A stretch of DNA of 20,009 nt, from NCBI GenBank assembly GCA_964603915.1, contig CAZRWU010000042.1, positions 1 to 20,009 on the forward strand. Reading direction: 5' to 3'. The stretch is from REEP01 sp964603915. GTDB lineage: Bacteria; Pseudomonadota; Alphaproteobacteria; Rhodospirillales; Defluviicoccaceae. A program made the position numbers and the translations under genes. Shown piece after piece: positions 14,028 to 20,009 of the stretch. The notes beneath the pieces are model-generated. The model was not told the DNA's origin and did not search any database. It worked only from the letters and a program-made list of their open reading frames with translations. How positions within the stretch are numbered: position 1 is the stretch's first letter; every line of letters starts with the position of its first letter.

Positions 14028-14085
14028 CCGTCATTCCGCAGCGCTCAACTCTTGCCGATACCGGCCGTGGTCGAAAGGGTCATCG

Positions 14086-15603
14086 ATGAAAGTCAAGTTC
14101 TCTGCGCCTGAATTGCCCGAAGAAGGCGTCATCGTCGTTAGTGTCCTCGAAGGCAGAACATTGACCCCGTCCGCCCGGACGCTGAACGAGAAACTCGACG
14201 GTCTGCTGGGGCGGGCGATGGGCGCAAGCCGCTTTCAAGGGAAAAAGGATCAAGTGCTCTCGGTCGTCGCGCCGGGCGGCGATAAACTGGACCGTATCGT
14301 GTTGCTTGGCCTTGGCAAGACAGCCGAGTTGAATGACCTTCGCCTCCAGGCGGCGGGCGGCAAGGTTTACGCCACGCTTGCGCCGGAAGGGCTTGAGGCG
14401 GCAACTGTTGCCGTTGATCCCATCGACGGCTGCGATATGACGCCCGCCGCCATGGCTGCTGAAATGGCTTATGGCGCAACCTTGCGTTCGTATCGTTTTT
14501 CCAAGTATCTGACCAAAGAGAAAGAAGAAGACAAGCCAGGCTTAAAAGCTTTGACATTTGCGTGCGAAGACAGCGAGGGCGCGCAAGGAAAATTCGATGT
14601 ATTGGAGAAAATTGCCCAGGCTGTGTTCTTTACCCGTGATCTGGTATCCGAGCCGGCCAACATCATCTATCCCGAGACCTTGGCGGCCGCGGCGAAGTCG
14701 CTGACGAAGCTGGACGTCAAGGTCGAAATCTTGGGCGAAGCCCAGATGAAGAAGCTGGGCATGAATGCTTTGCTCGGCGTCGGGCAGGGCAGCGAGCGCG
14801 AATCGCAACTTGTCGTCATGCAGTGGCATGGCGCAGGAAAACCCAAGAAGAATGGCAAGGGAGGCATGGAGGACGAGGGACCTGTCGCCTTCGTCGGCAA
14901 AGGCGTCACGTTCGACACCGGCGGCATTTCCATCAAGCCTTCGGCCGGCATGGAAGATATGAAGTGGGACATGGCCGGCTCCGCCGTCGTCATCGGGCTG
15001 ATGATGGCTCTCGCCTCCCGCAAGGCCAAGGTCAACGCGGTTGGCGTTGTCGGTCTCGTCGAGAACATGCCTTCCGGTAAGGCGCAGCGTCCCGGCGATA
15101 TCGTGACGTCGATGTCCGGCCAGACCATCGAGGTGTTGAACACGGACGCGGAGGGCCGGCTGGTGCTCGCGGACGCGCTCTGGTACACCAAGGAGCGCTT
15201 TCATCCGAGATGCATGATCGACCTCGCCACTCTGACCGGCGCCATTCTCATCAGCCTCGGTCATGAGAGGGCCGGTCTGTTCTCCAACAACGATGCCCTC
15301 GCCCGCAACATCTTCGAGGCCGGCGAGAAGGTGAACGAACTGGTGTGGCGCATGCCGCTCGGCGAGGCCTACGACAAGGCGATCAAGTCCGACGCCGCGG
15401 ACATGAAGAATATCGGCAATCGCGCGGCGGGCAGCATTACCGCGGCCCAGTTCCTGCAGCGCTTCGTCGGCGAGACGGCATGGGCCCACCTCGACATTGC
15501 CGGCGTGGCCTGGACCAAGGAGCCTCGCGAGGTTGTGCCGAAGGGTGCAACCGCATTCGGTCTGCGTCTGCTCGATCGCCTGGTTGCCGACCGCTACGAA
15601 TAA
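14086..15603 (+). CDS. pepA: leucyl aminopeptidase, M17 family
   Basis: A cytoplasmic di-metal (usually Zn or Mn) hexameric aminopeptidase that removes N-terminal residues from peptides. Of its 505 residues, the N-terminal macro-like domain (about 1-170) begins MKVKFSAPELPEEGV. The catalytic domain contains FVGKGVTFDTGGISIKPS with metal/catalytic Lys272 and Asp277. It also contains DMAGSAVVIGLM, ENMPSGKAQRPGD, and the M17 signature NTDAEGRL (residues 352-359). The C-terminal GNRAAGSITAAQFLQRFV is also typical. The length is normal for PepA. The start is ATG 14086, with GAAAGGG about 8 nt upstream; the longer open frame reaching back to 13672 covers the antisense of the IS remnant and is not supported. 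holC follows after 40 bp, a common alphaproteobacterial pairing. Confidence 0.97.
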   Translation: MKVKFSAPELPEEGVIVVSVLEGRTLTPSARTLNEKLDGLLGRAMGASRFQGKKDQVLSVVAPGGDKLDRIVLLGLGKTAELNDLRLQAAGGKVYATLAPEGLEAATVAVDPIDGCDMTPAAMAAEMAYGATLRSYRFSKYLTKEKEEDKPGLKALTFACEDSEGAQGKFDVLEKIAQAVFFTRDLVSEPANIIYPETLAAAAKSLTKLDVKVEILGEAQMKKLGMNALLGVGQGSERESQLVVMQWHGAGKPKKNGKGGMEDEGPVAFVGKGVTFDTGGISIKPSAGMEDMKWDMAGSAVVIGLMMALASRKAKVNAVGVVGLVENMPSGKAQRPGDIVTSMSGQTIEVLNTDAEGRLVLADALWYTKERFHPRCMIDLATLTGAILISLGHERAGLFSNNDALARNIFEAGEKVNELVWRMPLGEAYDKAIKSDAADMKNIGNRAAGSITAAQFLQRFVGETAWAHLDIAGVAWTKEPREVVPKGATAFGLRLLDRLVADRYE

Positions 15604-15643
15604 CAGCCATTTTCTCTTTCAGGTTGCGGGTACGGACTGTGGA

Positions 15644-16093
15644 GTGACGGACGTCGCCTTCTACCATTTGCAGAAGTCGAGCCTCGAAACGGTTCTGCCG
15701 AAGTTGCTGGAGAGGACCTTGGCGGCCGGCAAGCGCGCGGTGGTCATCGCGGCCTCCGCCCAGCGGGTGGAAGCGCTGGCGTCTCATCTTTGGACGTATC
15801 AGCAGGATTCCTGGCTGCCGCATGGCACGGCGCAGGACGGTTCCGCGGAGGAGCAGCCTGTGTGGCTGACGGATCGGGACGAAAATCCCAACGGGGCGAC
15901 GTATCTTTTTCTGACGGACGGAGCCGACTCCGCGCGGATTGGCGATTTCGAGCGATGCTTCGACCTTTTCGATGCAAAGGATCCGGAAGCCGTTGAAGCG
16001 GCGCGGGCGCGCTGGAGAGTTCGCAAAAGCGCCGGTCACGCTGTGACGTACTGGCAACAAACCGAACGCGGCGGATGGGAACAAAAGGCTTGA
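15644..16093 (+). CDS. holC: DNA polymerase III subunit chi
   Basis: HolC is the chi subunit of the clamp-loader complex that links DNA polymerase III to single-stranded-DNA-binding protein. The 149-residue protein begins (V)TDVAFYHLQKSSLETVLP, then LLERTLAAGKRAVVIAAS, the LWTYQQDSWLPHG motif near residue 60, and QPVWLTDRDENPNGATYLFL. The C-terminal RCFDLFDAKDPEAV and RARWRVRKSAGHAVTYW complete the family pattern. The chosen start is GTG 15644, since the family begins with a short VxFY strand; no ATG fits, and an upstream in-frame ATG at 15497 lies inside pepA. Ribosome binding is weak (GGA adjacent to the start). It is 40 bp after pepA, probably cotranscribed, and its stop is 15 bp from that of the convergent MFS gene. 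Confidence 0.87.
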   Translation: MTDVAFYHLQKSSLETVLPKLLERTLAAGKRAVVIAASAQRVEALASHLWTYQQDSWLPHGTAQDGSAEEQPVWLTDRDENPNGATYLFLTDGADSARIGDFERCFDLFDAKDPEAVEAARARWRVRKSAGHAVTYWQQTERGGWEQKA

Positions 16094-16108
16094 ACTTGTC
16101 CCCGCGGC

Positions 16109-17236
16109 TCACCGTTGCCGACGCTTGATCAAGGCGGCGCATAAGCTCCCCAACAAGGCGCAGACGCTCATCGCATGATAAGCGGCTCCGGCATAAGCCT
16201 CGTACAGCCAACCTGACAGCAGCAGTAAGATGCCGAGGCCGAGGCCCATGACCACGCCGCTATAGAGACTCTGCGCGCTCGCAGAGAGATGTGGCGGAAC
16301 CGTCCTGGCAATGAAATGGATCGCGGCGAGATGGGCGGCGCCGAACGAAAACGCGTGGAGGGCCTGAACGACGACGATGACAGGAAGCGTATCCGTCATG
16401 GCGAGAGTCGTCCACCGCAACGCGCCCGCCAGTCCACCCAAGACCAAAAGCCATGCCGGATGCAGCCGCCGCACGATCCGATCGCCGAGCGCGAACAATA
16501 GGATCTCGGCGATCACTCCCTCTGCCCACAAGGCGCCAATGACGACGTCGGAGTAACCCGCTTCCCTCCAGTGAATGGTGCCAAACGCATAGTAAACCGC
16601 GTGACTGCTCTGGATGGCCGCCGCAGCCACAAGGAACAGGATGAACGCGGGCAATCGCAAGACGTCGAAAACGGGCACGCGTCCCGGCGGACTCGTCCTC
16701 AGCGCGCGCGTATCCGGAACGAAAACCGCCGCGATCACGAACATCGCCAAGGTCGCCAACAGCATCCAGAACAAGATGTCGGGATGTCGCCCCTCGAGCG
16801 CGTGTCCGCTCAAAATGGCGAAGGCGATGAAGCTCATCGACCCCCACAAACGGGTTCGTCCATAGTCAATCCCGACCTTTTGGACGGTGAGCATGGTCAG
16901 GCTCTCGCCCAACGCCATGATCGGTGGCCAGACGGTGAAAAACAACAGGCTGACAACGATGAGAGGCCAGAAGCCTTGCGCGGCAGAAAACAGCATGAAC
17001 GAGGCGAGCGCCAGTACGGCGAGGACAATGATCGGCCGGCGCCGTTCGCCGGACTGATCGGCGACATGAGCGCAAACAGGCGTGCCGATCACCTTGGCCG
17101 CGATACTGAGGGCGAGCAGGATGGCGATGTCCTCAGCGCCCAATCCCCGAGCGCGCAGCCATATTGGCCAAAACGGCAGATAGATGCCGATGAACGCGAA
17201 GTACGCCGCGTAGAAGAAGCACAATCGCAGCGCCAC
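16109..17236 (-). CDS. MFS transporter, HcaT-like (MFS_1_like)
   Basis: An inner-membrane major facilitator with about twelve hydrophobic segments in roughly 375 residues. The first helix region reads FFYAAYFAFIGIYLPFWPIW, characteristic of the 3-phenylpropionate transporter (HcaT) subgroup. The loop between helices 2 and 3 has VCAHVADQSGERRRP, the MFS motif A position. Later come GIDYGRTRLWGSMSF, typical of the same subgroup, and WREAGYSDVVIGALW. The substrate is unknown. The start is uncertain. The coordinates use GTG 17236, which leaves a short tail before helix 1, but it has no Shine-Dalgarno. A perfect AGGAGG (17281-17276) instead sits 6 nt before an in-frame ATT codon at 17269. The frame stays open far upstream, overlapping the divergent kinase, which is not credible. 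Confidence 0.85.
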   Translation of the reverse strand: MALRLCFFYAAYFAFIGIYLPFWPIWLRARGLGAEDIAILLALSIAAKVIGTPVCAHVADQSGERRRPIIVLAVLALASFMLFSAAQGFWPLIVVSLLFFTVWPPIMALGESLTMLTVQKVGIDYGRTRLWGSMSFIAFAILSGHALEGRHPDILFWMLLATLAMFVIAAVFVPDTRALRTSPPGRVPVFDVLRLPAFILFLVAAAAIQSSHAVYYAFGTIHWREAGYSDVVIGALWAEGVIAEILLFALGDRIVRRLHPAWLLVLGGLAGALRWTTLAMTDTLPVIVVVQALHAFSFGAAHLAAIHFIARTVPPHLSASAQSLYSGVVMGLGLGILLLLSGWLYEAYAGAAYHAMSVCALLGSLCAALIKRRQR

Positions 17237-17411
17237 CGCGGTTTGGTGCGTGGCTGAGTGCGGAAGAATTGCAGACCTCCTCGCTTCTTGAAGGGGAGGC
17301 GCCGGGCTAAATCGCCGGCAATCCCCCGCAATCGCCGTAACGCTCCGTTTTGCTCGCACTCTTGCGTGACAGGCGGTATTTCTGGCTCTCCAGATATTAG
17401 GAGAAAGCCGA

Positions 17412-18257
17412 ATGGCTCGTATCGCGGTTGTGGGATCCGTGGCTCGCGACGATGTTGTCAGGCTCCATGAACCCCTTCGGGAAGGCACTCACATCGGCGG
17501 CGCATGGCGTGGTCCCCGGCTGGGCGGCGGCGCCGCCTGTACGGCGGCGCCGCTGGCTTATGCCGGACATCAGGTCGCGATCGTCGGATCCATCGGCCGG
17601 GATGAAATCGGCGAGCAGGTCATGAAGGAACTCTCCACGACCGGGGTCGACACCTCACAGATTGTGCTGCTCGATCAGCCGTCCACCCGGTCGATCATTC
17701 TCGTCAACGGCGGCGGCGAGCGCACCATTGTCAATGTGGTTCGCACACACGAGCCGAATCCTCCGGTACGCTTGCTCGCCTTGGGCGCGGAGTGCGTATA
17801 CGTCCGAAGCCGCCGCTGCGATCTCGCCGCGCTTCTCCAAGCACAGGCGGCGACAGCGTTGGTAGTGGCTCATGTCCCGCCCGCCGAGGCCGGCGCCCGT
17901 CCCGCCCACGTCCTCGTCGCGTCGGCTTCCGACGTGGGTCCAGACGTGCTCAGCGATCCGCTTGCCGCGGGCTACCGCATTGCCGGAGACCTCTTGCAGT
18001 GGATCGTGGTGACCGAAGGCGCCAAGGGCGTCACCGCCTACAGCGACGATCAGGTGCTTAGAGTTGCAGCACGGGAGGTTGCCCCGGTTGACACCACGGG
18101 CGCCGGCGACTCCTTCGCCGCCGGCCTGGTTCATGCCTTGGTCAGCGGCGCGAGCATGGCGGAAGCGCTGCAAACAGGCGTGAACTGGGGCGGCGAAGCA
18201 ACTCTCTGGGAAAGCTCCGTTCTACCGGAGCCTGCGGTCCAACGGCTAATTCAGTAG
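17412..18257 (+). CDS. PfkB family carbohydrate kinase
   Basis: A ribokinase-fold sugar or nucleoside kinase of 281 residues, a little short for the family. It opens with MARIAVVGSVARDDVV. The first PfkB region LGGGAACTAAPLAYAG is followed by VAIVGSIGRDEIGEQV. The second signature DTTGAGDSFAAG (residues 227-238) supplies the anion hole and the catalytic base Asp233. VVTEGAKGVTAY precedes it as in relatives. The substrate cannot be told from sequence; ribose, fructose, adenosine and other sugars are all possible. AGGAG at 17399-17403 sits 8 nt before ATG 17412, a good Shine-Dalgarno. It is divergent from the MFS transporter, which may carry a related substrate (inference), and overlaps the convergent CBS-domain gene by 7 bp. 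Confidence 0.88.
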   Translation: MARIAVVGSVARDDVVRLHEPLREGTHIGGAWRGPRLGGGAACTAAPLAYAGHQVAIVGSIGRDEIGEQVMKELSTTGVDTSQIVLLDQPSTRSIILVNGGGERTIVNVVRTHEPNPPVRLLALGAECVYVRSRRCDLAALLQAQAATALVVAHVPPAEAGARPAHVLVASASDVGPDVLSDPLAAGYRIAGDLLQWIVVTEGAKGVTAYSDDQVLRVAAREVAPVDTTGAGDSFAAGLVHALVSGASMAEALQTGVNWGGEATLWESSVLPEPAVQRLIQ

Positions 18258-18709
18258 CGGGCGTGTGAACTGAACAGCCAGCCGGTAAGATTGTCGACGT
18301 CCAGCTGCGCCCACTGATAAAGAAACTCAAGGGCTTCGCGTCGCGCCACCAAACCGACCAGTTTGCCGTCCTTGACCACCGGCGTATGGCGAATGCCACG
18401 TTCGGCCATGTCCTTGAGCACATTCTCCAACAGATCGGGAAGCCCGCAGGTGTAGACCTCCTTGGTCATGATGTCGCCAACGCTCATCTGCGCCGTCTTT
18501 TCCTCATGCAGGCCAAGCGCGTGTACGACGTCGCCTAGCGACACGATTCCCACCACCCGCTCGTCCGCGTCGCAAACGACCGCCACGGAATAGCGTTTTC
18601 CGCCCGTCAGGCGTCCAAATCGGCGGGCACACTCGGCAACGCGCGTATCCGGATTCACCGTGAAAACGGGCCCGCCGTATTTCCCCAAAAATCGCTCGAC
18701 CTGCACCAT
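18251..18709 (-). CDS. two-CBS-domain protein
   Basis: A 152-residue stand-alone protein with two CBS domains, which as a pair typically bind adenine nucleotides and sense energy state. The first spans about residues 10-70 (FTVNPDTRVAECARRF, then YSVAVVCDADERVVGIVSLG). The second spans about 76-135 (VGDIMTKEVYTCGLPDLL, then GIRHTPVVKDGKLVGLVARR). No enzymatic domain is attached. The start is either ATG 18709 or the adjacent GTG 18706; GGGAGG lies 2 nt before the ATG and 5 nt before the GTG, so spacing favours the GTG slightly. The stop overlaps the PfkB gene by 7 bp in a tail-to-tail arrangement. The partner protein is unknown. Confidence 0.9.
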   Translation of the reverse strand: MVQVERFLGKYGGPVFTVNPDTRVAECARRFGRLTGGKRYSVAVVCDADERVVGIVSLGDVVHALGLHEEKTAQMSVGDIMTKEVYTCGLPDLLENVLKDMAERGIRHTPVVKDGKLVGLVARREALEFLYQWAQLDVDNLTGWLFSSHARY

Positions 18710-18758
18710 GGCCTCCCGCGTCTAACAAAGTTGGTTGCAAATGGTCCGCAGTCTCGGA

Positions 18759-18779
18759 AAGGGGTTGCCTAGCCCCCTT
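18759..18779 (-). terminator. possible weak terminator after the metal receptor gene
   Basis: On the minus strand AAGGGG (18779-18774) and CCCCTT (18764-18759) form a 6-bp stem with a 9-nt loop, followed by only one further T. It lies in the 113-bp gap between the metal receptor stop and the CBS gene start. Position fits a terminator, but the T-tract is poor. Confidence 0.25.
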
Positions 18780-18822
18780 ATAGACCGCGCCCGTTCTTAA
18801 CCGATCATGACGAGGGACGCAA

Positions 18823-19665
18823 TCAGCCAAGCGGAAGCGGCCGGCCAGCGCTCGCCAACCGGCGCAGGTAATCCAGCCCGGCGATGGCGCGGCTGCCATA
18901 CCACGACACCATCTGGGCGTCGATCAGCGCCGCTTTGCCGGCATGCGCAGGATGGGCGCGGCGGAATTCCTCTGCATGGCGCTCCTTGAACGGGAACGGC
19001 TCGGAGCTGAAGAGGACCCGCTCGCAGCCGGCGAGAGCCTTGTCATCGAGATCGACGACAGGATACCTGACGCTGGCGCTTTCCGGGACGGTGCGCCAAT
19101 GGATAAGAGCGAGCATGCGGGAGATGTAGGTTGCGGGTGAGACAGTCATCCAGGGATCTTTCCAGATCAAATACAGAACCGCTTGATCCGGCATGAAGCG
19201 GGCCGCCTCCTCGACCGCGTTGTAGGCGGCAAGAAACCGCCGACACAACGCTTCCGCTTCCTCTTGGCGTCCGAACAACGCGCCCATCAACCGGTACAAC
19301 ACAATGTTGTCGTGAACAGCGATCGGATGCGTGACGACAACGTCATAGCCGAGCGCGGCAAGATCGTCGGCAAGCTGCCGCGGCGTCTCGTCGATGTTGA
19401 CGATCACATGCGTGGGCTCAAGACGACGGAGTTTATCCAGGTCCACCTGCTTGGTGCCGCCAACGCTTTGCGCCCGGCGAACGGACCCCCTGGGATGAAC
19501 GCAAAACGCTGTCCGGCCGACGACGTTCCCGCCAAGGCCAAGATCGAACAGGAGCTCCGTGATGCTGGGGACGAGAGATACGATGCGCGCCCCTTCGCCT
19601 GCCGGCGCATGGCGGCGGCCCACGGCATCGGTCAACACGGCGGCAGACGAGACGTGTGGCGGCAT
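18823..19665 (-). CDS. helical backbone metal receptor (BtuF-like substrate-binding protein)
   Basis: A 280-residue protein of the periplasmic-binding-protein type III fold used for vitamin B12 and iron-siderophore capture (BtuF/FhuD class). Near the N-terminus it has VLTDAVGRR and the family hallmark ARIVSLVPSITELLFDLGLG. VVGRTAFCVHPRGSV, VGGTKQVDLDKLRRLEPTHVI and YLIWKDPWMTVSPATYISRM follow. The last part contains RVLFSSEPFPFKERHAEEF. The start at ATG 19665 (MPPHVSS) begins the domain almost at once and leaves no room for a signal peptide or lipobox. ATG 19716 adds 17 residues, still without a clear signal. Similar short forms annotated as cobalamin-binding protein occur in alphaproteobacteria (general knowledge). 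No permease or ATPase gene is adjacent within the window, so the ligand is unproven. Confidence 0.85.
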   Translation of the reverse strand: MPPHVSSAAVLTDAVGRRHAPAGEGARIVSLVPSITELLFDLGLGGNVVGRTAFCVHPRGSVRRAQSVGGTKQVDLDKLRRLEPTHVIVNIDETPRQLADDLAALGYDVVVTHPIAVHDNIVLYRLMGALFGRQEEAEALCRRFLAAYNAVEEAARFMPDQAVLYLIWKDPWMTVSPATYISRMLALIHWRTVPESASVRYPVVDLDDKALAGCERVLFSSEPFPFKERHAEEFRRAHPAHAGKAALIDAQMVSWYGSRAIAGLDYLRRLASAGRPLPLG

Positions 19666-20009
19666 TCTTTTTTTGTCCCTGCGAACCCATGGCGGGCAAA
19701 GTTCCGGCCATGCCATGGTCTTGTAGCACATCAGGCGCCTCGCCGTCGCCGCAGTTGGCGAGAGAAAAGCTCGGCGTGATGTCCACCGACTCTGGCCACT
19801 TGCTACCGCCTTACCGAGATCGGCCATGTCCATCAATCCTGTTCTGTGGCAGAAGGAGTACATTCGGGGTGCGCGCTCGTGGATTGTGGGAAAGGGACGG
19901 CACAGCAAGAGAATGCCGTGAAAACAGAAGCGCTCTCGTATTGCGGAGTTACCTATAGTAGGACTGTGTCATAAAATTGGGTGAGAAACTGGCCGACAGC
20001 AGCATGGAC
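19666..20009. other. 344-bp right edge without a supported gene
   Basis: I find no convincing coding region, tRNA or riboswitch here. The frame of the metal receptor stays open up to ATG 19908 but the added residues show no family or signal features. A cobalamin riboswitch, which could precede a B12-binding gene, was looked for and not recognised. Near the edge, GGACTGTGTCATAAAATTGG (19961-19980) resembles the end of an insertion sequence, and an ATG follows at 20004, but the window stops too soon to tell. Confidence 0.5.

Larger units (their letters stand above)
13574..14085. other. 512-bp intergenic region with hairpin and IS remnant
   Basis: The gap between glnE and pepA holds no intact gene. 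Seen in it are a 13-bp hairpin (13659-13690) and a decayed IS3-type orfA on the minus strand (13728-13917) whose outer end may be the TGAACTTCCC sequence at 13981-13972. A small hairpin follows at 14011-14027. In alphaproteobacteria the lptFG genes often lie divergently upstream of pepA; they are absent here. The pepA promoter could not be located. Confidence 0.6.

Noticed and set aside
19666..19960. Cobalamin riboswitch upstream of the BtuF-like gene
   Set aside because: No recognisable B12-box or conserved core was found on the minus strand.
1..20009. CRISPR array, tRNA or rRNA genes, prophage or defence system
   Set aside because: No regularly spaced repeats, no tRNA-like cloverleaf or rRNA core sequence, and no phage or nuclease/toxin motifs were recognised on either strand.

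Overview
The window is GC-rich, densely packed bacterial chromosome, and nearly every gene is a recognisable housekeeping gene. Gene content and order point to an alphaproteobacterium, probably Rhodospirillales-like (inference). The signs are cysE next to an iscR-headed sulfur-mobilising cluster, pepA followed by holC, and glnE beside tyrS. I see no rRNA, tRNA, CRISPR array, prophage or intact mobile element.

Left part (1-9148). A C-terminal gene fragment and a small unknown gene lie on the + strand. They face a long minus-strand series whose transcription order is cysE, iscR, a NifS-like cysteine desulfurase, iscS, a [2Fe-2S] ferredoxin gene, tenA, mnmA and vanZ-like. This is a sulfur-trafficking cluster. 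CysE makes O-acetylserine for cysteine synthesis, and two cysteine desulfurases take sulfur from cysteine. IscR senses Fe-S status and the ferredoxin supplies electrons for cluster assembly. MnmA uses persulfide sulfur to thiolate tRNA wobble uridine, and TenA salvages the pyrimidine half of thiamine. No scaffold (iscU), carrier (iscA), chaperone (hscBA) or suf gene lies in this interval. Promoter-like sequences precede cysE and mnmA, and the mnmA one would start the transcript at the ATG. Divergent from cysE is an alpha/beta hydrolase, whose stop codon overlaps that of the convergent anmK (cell-wall recycling).

Middle (9276-16093). tyrS, glnE (nitrogen regulation through glutamine synthetase adenylylation), pepA and holC are all on the + strand. 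The 512-bp gap between glnE and pepA holds a strong hairpin and a decayed, frameshifted, internally deleted IS3-type orfA.

Right part (16109-20009). An HcaT-like MFS transporter on the minus strand is divergent from a PfkB-family sugar kinase. The kinase overlaps convergently with a two-CBS-domain protein. A BtuF-like helical-backbone metal receptor without an obvious signal peptide follows. The last 344 bp contain no gene I can support.

I found no clearly new system. The points most worth checking are the organisation of the sulfur cluster (tandem desulfurases, tenA, no scaffold), the putative leaderless mnmA promoter, the structured cysE leader and operator-like inverted repeat, a possible AUU start codon in the MFS gene, and the IS remnant upstream of pepA.
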